From Paramecium tetraurelia (taxonomy: Eukaryota > Ciliophora > Oligohymenophorea > Peniculida > Parameciidae), in the NCBI RefSeq assembly GCF_000165425.1, contig NW_001799466.1, positions 392,851-456,850 of the forward strand: 64,000 nucleotides of DNA, in the 5' to 3' direction. This document shows positions 48,001 to 58,400 of this stretch, piece after piece; the first letter of the stretch is position 1, and every line of letters begins with the position of its first letter. A program made the translations under genes and the position numbers. The notes beneath the pieces were generated by a model. The model was not told the origin of the DNA, made no database searches, and was given only the letters and a program-made list of their open reading frames with translations.

Positions 48001-50662
48001 CATCTTAATTTACTTGAAATTCTAAGAAAAAGCTTAAGAATCTGCTTTTTAAGGCTGGAGTGATTTTTTTATCTAATTCATGAAAATCAGATGAAACTGC
48101 AATCACAGCAAAATCTTAGTGTCTTTGGTATTTTTCATTCTACACCAATAATTAAAGAAATTTCTTTTCCAAAATTCCATTTAACGATTCTGTTAAGGCA
48201 CAATCTGGGGCTTCAAAATTAGTGAGGATTAACACCTTCCCTTGATGAAAACATCTGGTAACTGGTCCTATAATGAATTCAAATCCATTCTAAGTAGGTT
48301 GATACTTTCCAAATAAATCTTCCGCATTTGTACTAGAGGATAATTCCAGTATTTCATATTTTTCTATCTTCTGAAATTTTAACCAAAGAAGAATGCTTGA
48401 TAATTTTCCACAAAATTATTATCCCACTACTAATGCTGCTCTCTTAGTTTTGTAACATAAGGTCAACATTGAAAATAATGTTTCATGAAATGAGAGAACC
48501 TTTAACTCATTTGTATTGTTCCAATTCATAATTTCAGTATCCCTCTTTGATTTTGTTTAATCAAATGCATCATTTGTATCAGCAATAAATTTGTTTTGAT
48601 CTATTTGATAATTTATAAGATCACGATTCTTTTTTAAATAAATGAATTATGTTGAGATTAATTTCATACAATCTTTTAGAGGCAATAATTCAAATATTTT
48701 GTCCTTGTCTTATTCAAATGAAACAAAAATGAAATCAATAATTTAAACTATATCTCTTAAGGTAAAAAGTCCATCATCCATATTTTTCAATTTAATTTCT
48801 TCATAAATCATCATAATCAGAAAGGATAATTATTAAATAGATATCTTTTGCTCTGGCTATTTCTTCATTTCTTGTAACTTTGAGACTAAAATTTAATCAA
48901 CAATGAAATTTAAATCATTCATACTCATGGACTCAAACTTTATGGGAATGAATTGGCTCATCAAAGATGGAGAAAAGATATTTCTAGATGCTGCAAACTT
49001 TGAATCAGTTGCTGGATTTTAGGTTAAAAAGAGTTTAAAATTTTAATGTTTCTTTATTGTTAAAGTTCCGTCTATTTAATCTACATGAGAATTTATAGAA
49101 CTGCCATATAAAGTGATATATCCAAGCTCAAGAACATCTTCAATAACTCTTAGTATTGAATCACTCGCTAAATTTGCCTCGTCTAAAAGGATCCATGAAC
49201 CCTCTTATACAGCTTAAGCAAAAGGGCCTGGTTAGAATTCAAACTTAAATCCTGGTAGAATTTCAACTTTGCCAATAAAATCAGAAATCTAAGTAAATGA
49301 ACTCAAATTCATTATTATTAATGGCTACTTATTTTTATAAGCCAAATATTAAATTATCGACGTCTTTCCACATGCAGCACTGCCTTCACATAAGATTGGG
49401 TTATCTCCATTTATAGCAGTTTCCAATTAAAGTAAATGTTTCTTTACACTTTGAGTTTCAGCGTAAGTGTCCATATTTGGAATCAATTCCTTTAATTTTG
49501 AATTCGCCTGATAATTAAGGTTTAAAACTCTATAATCTACTAAAGGTAAAAACCGAAACTACACATTTAGGTTTACTAAAGTTGTAAATTTTGGATTTAA
49601 GTTCTCAAAATCTTACTGGTATTACTACATCAAGAGTTCAGTTGATTTTGTTTTGTTTACATCAGTTAAAATTCCTTACAAGGCTCTCTTTTTCACTTGA
49701 GAGGCTATTGTCAAGCATTACGTTGGATATGGGGGTCTTATTGATATATCAGGAGGCAAATTTTCAAGTAATAATTGATTTTTATTGTCCAAAAACATTA
49801 AGTTTTCGTCCAAGAGAGAAACATTAAATTAAATTATATTAGGAATGCTTTTGATTTTTTACTACATTTAGAAGTTTGAGTTAATTGAATAAATATGCAA
49901 GGTTTAGGATGAGTCAAGTAAAAGTATCTCCTTTTTCTTTTTTCTGTATCCTACCTTTATTATATTTTAAGGAGGATCTGACAAATTTTGCTGAATCTCT
50001 TTTTCTATTTAAAATCCATCTTCAAATTTTGCAAGAATAATGACTAACTAACTTGATTTGTTTTGAATCAATAAAAAGGAATCTTTCTCTTATTCTTCTA
50101 TTATTTTGCAGGAGACACAATTATTAAACTTTTAGACCTCAGTTTAATTTTCTACAGCTAGCACTAAACAAATGGAATTATGATTGTTCTATTGAAATTC
50201 ACAAAGAATTTAATCAAATTTCTTAGATATTGTAAATTGTTCGATTTAATTAAAATCTGATTATATTTTCTTGATGACTTTGTTTAAAAAAATATCATAT
50301 AGCACTAGATCATTTTTAAAAATGAGTGCGCAAATTCTACTATTGCACCAATCTACCAACCTTAACTGAGTAGTTGGAATTTGTATCTTTGTCACAGGAG
50401 TAAAAGATTTTTCTAATTATGCAGAATAAAGATTAGTTAATTTATCCTGTTCTTATTCTTCAAACATAAGTAGAAATTATAAGTTTGGATCACAGACTAC
50501 ACTTTGAATGTTGACATTAGTTAATTAGTACTCTCTAAAAATAAGACAATCAGAATCAAATATTAATATTTCTGAGTCTGATTTATTCTTCGATAAAATA
50601 GTCACCTTGGTGTTACGTAGTGATAGTTGTTAAGCATTAGATGCCTAGAATATGATACTCAT
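34303..50662 (-). CDS. Giant midasin-like AAA protein (six AAA modules plus VWA)
   Basis: ATG at 50662 (MSIIFQASNAQQLSLRN), TGA at 34303-34305; no intron was needed in about 16 kb. After a 400-residue N-terminus come six AAA modules, the count of midasin (Rea1/MDN1) and dynein. P-loops: CEGSAACGKTS (about 49360-49390), VVGQQFCGKLS (about 48395-48425, degenerate), LQGTAGVGKTK (about 47545-47580), IVGKTSSKT (about 46620-46650, degenerate), IGPPGVGKSA (about 45580-45612), CQGDVSSGKTS (about 44585-44620). Walker B: LLDEANLAS, LIDEANLSDAS, LFDEVNLASPEV. GLNALLEIEPHF and NFRIFFAQNPP are midasin-like. Then follow about 1900 residues of strand-rich sequence, a Lys/Glu/Gln segment, the 36-bp repeat array and a VWA domain (GGKSFYLFQIVLDLSQI). 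Midasin removes assembly factors from pre-60S ribosomes; this protein is far diverged. About 5330 residues if the gap artefact (40551-40910) is removed. One extra base near 36513 breaks the frame before the VWA part. Confidence 0.72.
36338..37550 (-). repeat. 36-bp in-frame tandem repeat, about 33 copies
   Basis: On the minus strand the unit is ATGGATAATAGACATCATAA followed by TCATCAAATACTAATA, 36 bp. In the frame that continues the giant gene it codes GQQTSQSSNTNN, with all Q from TAA/TAG. Variants are scattered (CTA for TTA, CCAATATAGG for CCATTATTAG, CATTTTTAG). The CCAATATAGG variant recurs at spacings of 144 and 108 bp, multiples of the unit, pointing to recent segmental expansion. Because 36 is divisible by 3, other frames are open too, including a His-rich one. 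One copy (about 36505-36520) carries an extra base. Confidence 0.95.
37551..38060 (-). other. Lys/Glu/Gln-rich low-complexity linker in the giant gene
   Basis: Between the strand-rich middle and the repeat array the frame codes a highly charged run (EVEKYEKEIKEEQEKKKILK, KDENKESKQDKQEQKEKQ). It sits where midasins have their acidic D/E-rich linker, but it is mixed charge rather than acidic. A run of 12 T on the plus strand (about 37945-37956) makes the frame sensitive to miscounting. Confidence 0.7.
38060..43750 (-). other. Strand-rich middle region of the giant gene, unrecognised
   Basis: About 1800 residues with repeated alternation of hydrophobic and polar residues (for example GSLNLEIEDKSLQMSIDPFK, LDLTAKLSAKIFDNIPF, FRPRIKGSLEFDKTSWLQLD), typical of beta strands in consecutive modules. 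The pattern hxGxhxhxhxx...F recurs but I could not set a clean repeat length by eye. A short charged, coiled stretch (EKIAQKLKQMQDEKIAQELK) lies near 41930-42010. Midasin's linker at this position is mainly helical, so this part may be a lineage-specific replacement. Confidence 0.5.
40551..40978. other. Assembly gap with flanking duplication and GC-rich junk
   Basis: 150 N (40618-40767) are followed by 40768-40910, a C-rich stretch (runs of 7-10 C) unlike anything else in the window. The 67 bases before the gap (40551-40617) recur almost exactly after it (40911-40978), differing by one T in a run of 3 or 4. The giant frame is open on both sides in the same phase, and the right copy is in frame. 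The simplest reading is that the two flanks overlap and the gap plus C-rich tail are artefacts of a poor read end. Confidence 0.85.
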
Positions 50663-50724
50663 ATGAAATAATAATAATAAATAAGATAATTGACATTTTC
50701 TACAAATTTAAAGTCATAGAATTA
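50663..50724. promoter_or_regulatory. Short bidirectional promoter candidate
   Basis: 62 bp separate the ATG of the giant gene (minus, 50662) from the ATG of the WWE-like ORF (plus, 50725). It is AT-rich (aataataataataaataaga). No specific motif is recognised; the role follows only from the divergent arrangement. Confidence 0.35.
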
Positions 50725-51060
50725 ATGATATCATCTAGATCTACTTTAAAAAATTTGATCTTCTAAGCCTAAAAGGAATTGATATCCTCAAAATACTATC
50801 TCAATTCCTAATGGCAGAGCTAAACATTTACTTGTTATGAAAATATGGAGTATATAGAATAACATTTTTATTCTAGAAGGTAATAAGAATTTTCATATAT
50901 ATAATTAGATTAAGAGAAAGTCAGTTGTTATATCAATTGTAAGGATAACTTGAATTTATAGGAAAATTAGCATAGAATGTTATAGCGAAAGTAATATATG
51001 AAAGATAATGACTATTAAATCTCTATAATTTTAGATCAATCTTATCTCCTGTTTTTCAGA
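50725..51060 (+). CDS. WWE-domain-like small protein, divergent from the giant gene
   Basis: ATG 50725 (MISSRSTLKNLIFQAQKEL), 62 bp from the giant gene's start on the other strand. About 105 residues are clearly coding-like: a helix, then SQWQSQTFTCYENMEYIEQH, FYSRRQQEFSYIQLD, QEKVSCYINCKDNLNLQ, ENQHRMLQRKQY. The order W..Y....YIE..F......F.YI.....V..Y.I....L..NQ......R follows the WWE fold, which binds iso-ADP-ribose or mediates protein contacts in ubiquitin and PARP proteins. No in-frame TGA occurs before the frame runs antisense into the zinc-binding gene, so the 3' end is unknown; an intron or a lost stop is possible. The coordinate given is where coding sense fades. Confidence 0.45.
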
Positions 51061-52882
51061 GCGCATTCTCAAAATCAAAGTCAAATTCACTCGATTTTCT
51101 TTGTTCATATACTTCAAAACAAGTCTTGTGAAATGTAAATTCTGTCTCTTCTATTTTATGAAGAATCTAATTGTCAGCTTATATTAATTATATGCATGAA
51201 TAACAGGAATCAGATACATGTATAGAACAATTATTATAAGCTAAATTTAATAATTAGCTCTCTATCATTCTACTACAAGAACCACATTTTTTTTACTAAA
51301 AGTAAGGTATATCAATTTCTGTTAAATTATTGAATTTCAATTGATTGTTAATAGCTTTTTATTCTATTTTATTCTAACAACTTGTATCTATCTCTTCTAA
51401 TGTAAATCTGAACAGTGACTTTTCTTTGTTAGATTTATTTAATTTTGCATCCTTCTGTTAATATTCACTTTTGAGAATTGAAATCGTCTTAGGCAAATTA
51501 TAACTAATTAAAGAAGATGTTTTTAATAAATCTGAATCAATATGGACATTCTTTTCTATCATCTATGTAGCAAGAATAACAGCTTTGAATAATTATTCTA
51601 ATCTCTTAAAAATTGGGTAGTATTTGGATATTTTCTCATAAATCTCACTAAATTTTTCTGCAAATAAAACACCTTAATCATTAGAGTCCTTAATATCTTT
51701 TTCAATTATCTATTATTTCATTATTTCTATTTGCTTAGCTTTACATTTAATTTATATACTTTCTATTAAGAATTAGCCATCTTAATAACTATAAACACAT
51801 TTTTAAGGATAAAGTATAAACTTGTAAATCTACTAAGATCCCATCATGCTCCCAAAATTCTGGTATGATTTCAATCCACATAATTCTAATTCTCTTGGGT
51901 ACTTAAAAGGAGTTTTCCCATCTGCTGCAATACCCAAACTTATTTGTTACAATTAATGACTACTTTCAAATAACACTTTTGCAAATTCAGTATCGTTGAT
52001 TACATTTCTTTTTACAAATTCATCTGGCCAATTGAGTTTCTCCTATTATTACACTTCTTCTTAGTTCAAAGAAAAAACAGGATTTAAATTAAATTTGATC
52101 ATCTTTTCTTATTTTGATAGCTTTGGATCACTTAAGACCAATAATGCTGTTGCTAAATCAGTTAAGTGTATATCTTCTTAAACATCTATGAAAAATTTCA
52201 TAGAATTAAAATTAATCCCTCTAATTTTCTTTTCTAATTCTATTTCATCTTTAAATTGACCTAACATGTTTTAAAATTATGGTTTGCTCTCATATTATTC
52301 TAATTTTTAATCCTCTAATCCAGGCATTATTCCTTTATCTATTTATTCCTATAATTGATCCAAATTTGAAATCCAATTTTCGTAATTTCTTTTTTTCAAA
52401 GGATTTCGTTTAATTGCTTCTTCTAAAAAAAGAATTCTGGATTAAATTAGTTCATGTTATAGATCCTTTTAATTCATGTTATTCAGAGTTGATATAATTA
52501 CCTTATTGAAAATGCCATCCTTCGTTGTTCTGCATATTTTCTAGATAAAAAGAGTGGCATTTCTAGTTCCTAAATTCACTAATGTATCAAAGAACAAATA
52601 AGCCGTATTTGGATCCACTATTTTTTCAACATGATTTTTGATGTACAATTAATAATAGAAATTAATGATTTCATCCATTGATAATTCTTCAACATCCTTA
52701 GCCATTGGTATATCGCCTTCTTTCACTCCTAATTTTAAATACTTTTCTTTATGAAATTTGCCATAAATATTTTACGACACCCCATAATTTATTTTTTCTT
52801 ATTGAATGTCGTAATGAACTTTCTCTCTTTAATTTTCAAGAATATGTTAAACTATTATCTCAAATTTATTAATTTTCGACAT
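51056..52882 (-). CDS. Helical protein with C-terminal zinc-binding module
   Basis: ATG at 52882 (MSKINKFEIIVQHILENQRE), TGA at 51056-51058, 608 residues, no intron. The first 500 residues are helical with no family recognised (for example FFDTLVNLGTRNATLFIQKI, FKDEIELEKKIRGINFNSMK). The C-terminal 90 residues have ordered Cys/His pairs: CGSCSRMIES, NNCSIHVSD, SCYSCIQ, ILHKI, TFHKTCF. The CxxC...C.xH...CxxC...H...HxxC layout resembles a LIM or treble-clef zinc module. It lies upstream of the giant gene on the same strand, 394 bp away, in the same intronless, AT-rich style. Confidence 0.6.
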
Positions 52883-52972
52883 CAATTCCAATAGAATTAG
52901 AAAAATAATATAAATTCTGAATTAAATTACAAATCAACAGCTCTAATAATATTACATAATAGCATAAAAAAG

Positions 52973-53566
52973 ATGAGTTACAAAGATTATTTTACATTCT
53001 GCTTTAAGAGTTAATAGAGTCTCAATTTAAAATTCAATTTTTTTGTGGGTTCCTAAAAAATAGATTTTAGCTTAAAGAGGAATTCTTTACAAACTATAGC
53101 AATTAGACTCTTATCTTTATAAGCTAATGGTTAATTCTAAAGGCTAAGGGAATTCGGAAACTTGAACATGGATTTTTGGAAACACTCCATTAAATATATT
53201 TTATATTATAAATTTTTAGCAATAAATATAATGTAATTTGATAATTATATTAAATTGATTTCCAAGCAATGTCTAAATTTACTAAATCAAAAATGTTAAA
53301 ATAAAATCATCATCAAATACTAATCAAACATAGTTGTTTTTGTGAGATTTACTTCAAATTTAAGAAATGAATAACATAATATTAGATACTAAATAAGTAT
53401 CATACTATTCTTAATAAACTCTAACAATTAATTAACAATAGAAAATATATTCGAATAAATTTATTTAAGACATAGGCATCTATTTTCTTAAAATGTTCAG
53501 ATAAGAAAATATCAAAAATTTATGTTAACCAAAGCTAGGGCACTTAGAATAGCTATGATAGATTGA
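52973..53566 (+). CDS. Orphan ORF (197 codons), doubtful
   Basis: ATG 52973 to TGA 53564-53566 without interruption. The first 80 residues are fairly coding-like (MSYKDYFTFCFKSQQSLNLK, SLKRNSLQTIAIRLLSLQ, FGNLNMDFWKHSIKYIL); the rest is rich in Asn/Ile and may be chance. No domain is recognised. It lies in the 1-kb gap between the zinc-binding gene and the tubulin gene. The stretch 53567-53915 holds nothing recognised and probably carries the tubulin promoter. Confidence 0.3.
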
Positions 53567-53915
53567 TATTAATGACAAGGAATCTAATATAGAATTCCCT
53601 AGTCTTCATTTCCATATCAATCATTTTCTTAATATATTTATTATATTTATTGAATTATACATAATTAAATCGAATTATCATAAAATAATAAATTCAAGAC
53701 AGAGGCATCTGAACATTTAGTTGAATAATATTATTCAATTTATTTTAGCAGATTTGCTTTTCCAAACAATATGATCTATAGGAGAAATTAAATGAAAGAG
53801 CAAATATACTTTAATGTATCTTAAAAATGAACGGTTGACTAATATCATTTAATCTATTTCAATCATCATAAAAATCTGTAATTTATTTGTCGTCATTCAA
53901 TATTTATTAATAATA

Positions 53916-55187
53916 ATGAGTTCTGCTATTCACCTTCATATTGGAGGAGCTGGAGTAATGATAGGAGATGCACTATGGAAACTTTATTAAAAGGAGCAAG
54001 AGGAGACAAATGTTAAGAGTTATATTTACAATGAAAACGATAATAATCATCCATTATCTATGTTTATTGATTTAGATGATAGAATGGTAAACGAAATCAA
54101 AAAGGATAAATCTGTTAACTATAAATCTAACTCTTTTGTTACTGGCAAGGAGGACTCATCAAACAACTATTGTAGGGCACATTATTCAATTGGAAAGGAA
54201 TTAGTTGAAAAATGTTTAGATAATATTAGAAAGTAAGTAGAAAGTGTGGGAAGAATAGATTCATTCATTATTACGTCTGCTCTAAGCGGTGGCACAGGAT
54301 CAGGTTTTACTTCTTTGCTTTTACATAGATTATATGTTGAATACGGAGAGAAGGTCAATAGAAATGCATTCTTGATTTATCCATCTAAAGAAATATCGAA
54401 CAATACAGTGGATATCTATAATGCTGTTCTAGCAACTCGTATGACTATAGAACATTGTAATTCGGTTGTTATGTTAGATAATCAATCTATGTATAATACC
54501 ATTGATTCTCAGATTGGTTTAGATTATGTTGATTATTCTCACCTAAATAATTTAGTATGCTAAATAATTAGTTCTTACACTGGTTTAAGAAGATACAGTA
54601 ATATTGATAATGGCAAATTATTTACTGGGCTTTGTCCCTATCCATTAATTCATTATGTGATACCCTCATATGGACAATTGGCATCCATAAATGATTAGAT
54701 TAATAAATAATTAAATGAAAAATAACTGATATAGTAAATAACAAAACCAGCTCAAAGATTATTTTATTCAGAAATGAAACCTGAACACATTTGTGCATCC
54801 TTTGTTCATCGTTCTCAACACTAAAATAAATTTTTTGGTTAATAGGATTTGACACTTTAAAGAATGAAAATTAAATATTAAGCAAATCCAAATGTGTTTT
54901 AATGTTAATCTAAAAATTATACAGTAATTCCAGAACTTGCATAATTAAAGTAAACTGCTATATTTCTGTCTAATGATGCTTCCTTGTTCAATTACTTTGA
55001 ATTACTTGGTAAGAAGTATGATTTAGTATACGCTAAAAGAGCATTTGTTCATTGGTTTGTTGGAGAAGGTTGTGAATCTGGGGAGATGTCAGAATGTAGA
55101 GAAAATGTGGCTTATCTGAGCAATAACTATGAAGAGCTGACAGATGGAGCGCTCAGAGTTTGCTAAACGTAAGTAGATGATGATTGA
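53916..55187 (+). CDS. Highly divergent alpha-type tubulin
   Basis: ATG 53916 (MSSAIHLHIGGAGVMIGDAL), TGA 55185-55187, 423 residues, no intron. The tubulin signature SALSGGTGSGFTSLLLHRL is intact, and alpha-like features are RAHYSIGKELVEKCLDNIRK, CQIISSYTGLRRYSN and AKRAFVHWFVGEGCESGEMS near the end. The changes are large: the N-terminal GQAG(I/V)Q is GGAGVM, and the helix-8/T7 region (alpha: NVDLTEFQTNLVPYPR) reads NIDNGKLFTGLCPYPL, so the catalytic Glu254 that drives GTP hydrolysis on the partner beta subunit appears to be Lys. The C-terminus is QTQVDDD, without the usual acidic EEY tail. Paramecium carries extra tubulins; this looks like a fast-evolving, perhaps specialised or inactive, alpha-like paralogue. 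Confidence 0.85.
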
Positions 55188-55453
55188 GAATGAATTTGTT
55201 ATCAATTTATTTATGCTTATCTCTGATTATTAATAATTACTTCTAAAATTCTACAATAAAGTTTAAGCGTTAATTTCATACTCATAAAAAGAATTATGGA
55301 ATAATTTATTCATTTTAAATAAGAACTCATTTTTGTGATTGTACTCAAATCTATTGACAATATCGTTTAATATTTCTAAATAATATATAAATTAATATTA
55401 TCAAATTTATTTTTCTGATTTTGTTTAAAAACTATATTAAGATACATAATTAG
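55188..55453. other. Short intergenic stretch between convergent genes
   Basis: AT-rich, contains the 3' flanks of the tubulin and surface-protein genes. No frame, repeat or terminator is recognised. Confidence 0.4.
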
Positions 55454-58400
55454 TCAATTTGATATTTAATCTAATATTAAAGGAATAATTTACTAATAAT
55501 TTTCTTTGTATTTCTTTTTAAAAAAAGCCTATCTTAATTTGTAAAAATTGTTTTTAACTCTCTCTTCCTTCTATTTTAAATGTTCTAGGTTTTTTGATAA
55601 ATATTTAGTATATTTAGAATTAGGTTAAGAGGCAAGGAATACTGAAAGCAAAGATGACAATATCTGAGGTTTTAACTTCTTGTAATAGACTTTTAGGATG
55701 TCTCTAACAAATGGGAAACTCAGTACTAAACTGATCAATATGATTATAGTTTAAATGACACCTGAAATTATTGAATTGTCTTATTAATCACATATATATT
55801 TCACGGCTGCTAGAAATATTGCACTGGAACAAAGCTAGCCAGCCTATATGTCCAATAGATTGAATCTTTGAAGGTGATATGGCTTGAATCGTTAAGATAT
55901 GAATTAATAGATCAACAAGCACAACCCTAATAATGTAGCCTTCAGAAATATATCAGTTTCAAAATAAATTAGAATAATTATAATAATTGTTTTCTTCCAC
56001 AATTTAATCCACTCCCAAAAGTAGGTTTTTCCAGAATACTCATTAAATAGATACCCAATGTGTCTTCTATATTTAATTTTATTAAGCTTATCCTTCTTGA
56101 AGAAAAGGTAAGTGTACATAGAAAATGGTAATATTATTACTAGCAACACAGACCCAGGCACTACAAATCCATATATCCATTTAATATGAGTATTAGTGCC
56201 ATACAGTAAGGACACATCCCCTTAGATATAGTCGATTTAAGAAATCGTTCTAGCTGCCAATATCGAAAAGAATCTAATATTAGGAATATAAGTGTTACTA
56301 ATTGATCACTGATGCATAATTTTAAATATACAGATAAAGAATAGTTATAGAGAGAATTCTGCTTTGATATTTATAATCTGTTAATAAAGAAAGTAGTTAG
56401 AATCCTAAATAGATTATTATAATTTAAGATATTATTAATACTATAGTAAGGATAATTCTGCTGTAAATCAATTCGGTACCATGTATTTCCGACAAAAAGC
56501 ATTCAAAATAATTAGCCATAAAATAAGATGTATCACTTGATTATTTCAAAAAGCCTAAAGAGAATGAAAATCGAATGTTAAAAGTAAAAATAAGAGAAAA
56601 TATCCAAATATAATTTAAAAATAACTTAAGTAAAATACTCTCATGATCTAAATATACACATTATTATTACCTTGATTCAAATTGAATAGAATATCTGCAA
56701 ACTTTTATTTTAATTTAAGTGAAGTGAATAATTAGTTAGATTTTTCAATACTTTTGATGGTTAAGAGAGTTGATAAGATAGCCCTAATAATATAATTGAT
56801 TAATTTTACCAAAATGATATCAATAAGAAAGCTATTAATCTTTTTAAAAGCTCTTAGCATTATTAACATTCCAATTATTATTAGTTCTTGAAGAACTGGC
56901 CATCTCCTCTAAGATTAAATTTATCGCACTCTTCACATAAACCTCCAAGATGTCCCTTATTGCAAGTTTTATCACCTATAGCCCAGCCTCCCAAACATTT
57001 ACTTGTACTTTTATAGCAGAGTTCAATATAATCTGAGATATAATTAGGTCTCCAATAACCTGGTTTGAGTTAAATTTTATTTGAAGTAATCGCATCGACT
57101 TTAGTTTTATCAAAAATAGAGCATTTTGTAGTATTGTAAGTAACAGAGTAAAACCCTTATTCTGATTGGCATGTTTAACAACCACCAGAAACATAAAATT
57201 CACCTAATTGACAGAAAAAGCTTTTGACCCTCATTTTATAAGAAAATACACTATCCTAATATTCAGTTTTGCATTGGATTAGTATTTCTTATATTTTATC
57301 ATTCTAGGTATATGGGTCAAAATTGAACTTAGATAATCCAATGTTAAACTTATGAATAATTGAATCGTAAGCAATTTCTTATGTATGTGTGGTTTCTTAA
57401 AGTGAATAGGTGCTGACATCAAATGATTATTAAGTTAAATTACATGAGGAATTGATAAGGTTTAGAGTCTACTACTCATTCATGCTATTTTTTAAAATGA
57501 TAGAAATCTCATTAAAGTAAGCTATGTATTGCTGAATCTTAGGATTATAAAGTTGATAATTAATTAGAGTTTGGCCACTAGGTATAGTTAAATAATTGGT
57601 TCTTCTCATATGATCTTGGGATATGATTTTATAAGGATTTAGTTATAATACATACACTGATTCATTGTTTAAGGATTGCCTCTAAGAATGCATTTCTTGA
57701 TAATTAATCTACAAGGCTAAATGAGAGGGCAATTCGTTGATATTGCTGGATGATACATCAGCAAAATTAAATAAAATGATTGATTATTTGAAATTTTCCA
57801 CATTCAAACTGCTGTTCCCCTCTAGATAAACACCCCCTCCTTCTTATGCTTAATTCTAACAAATTAGAGTTTAATTTAATAAGAATCTTTATGAATTTTA
57901 ATTAAAATAAATGCCTCCTCCTTTTTCATCGGCAATATTATTAATAATTCTTGTATTTTGCAAAGCAACTCTTAAGTTTTACACTTATACTCCTGTTCCT
58001 TTAGTTCCATGGTTTGACATAAAGATTGAATGATCAATATATATTTATTTATCCAAGCTACTATCTGATATTGCTAAAATACACCCATATGATTTGATAA
58101 AATTCATAAGGCAATTGATTTCCTTAAGTTTAATTACTTTTATATCTGTCAATTCGAAATATATTAAACCATTCCAACAATGCTAACAGTCGTTATTTAT
58201 AACTGAGATTTTTCTAAGCGAAAATTAGGTTTGATTTGTGATGCTTTTCAAATGGATCAAAGACCCTTTTTAATTAGAATTGGCCAAAATTTCTTCAAAA
58301 AATTGATTGATTGAAATTTACTCTGAATTAGATTACGTTACATCTTTACTTATGAAGGTATATTGATTAATATTTAATTGAACATTTGAATTTATGTAAT

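Noticed and set aside
49591-49827. Plus-strand ORF antisense to the giant gene
   Set aside because: The minus frame there is continuous between the N-terminus and AAA1; the plus ORF is a shadow.
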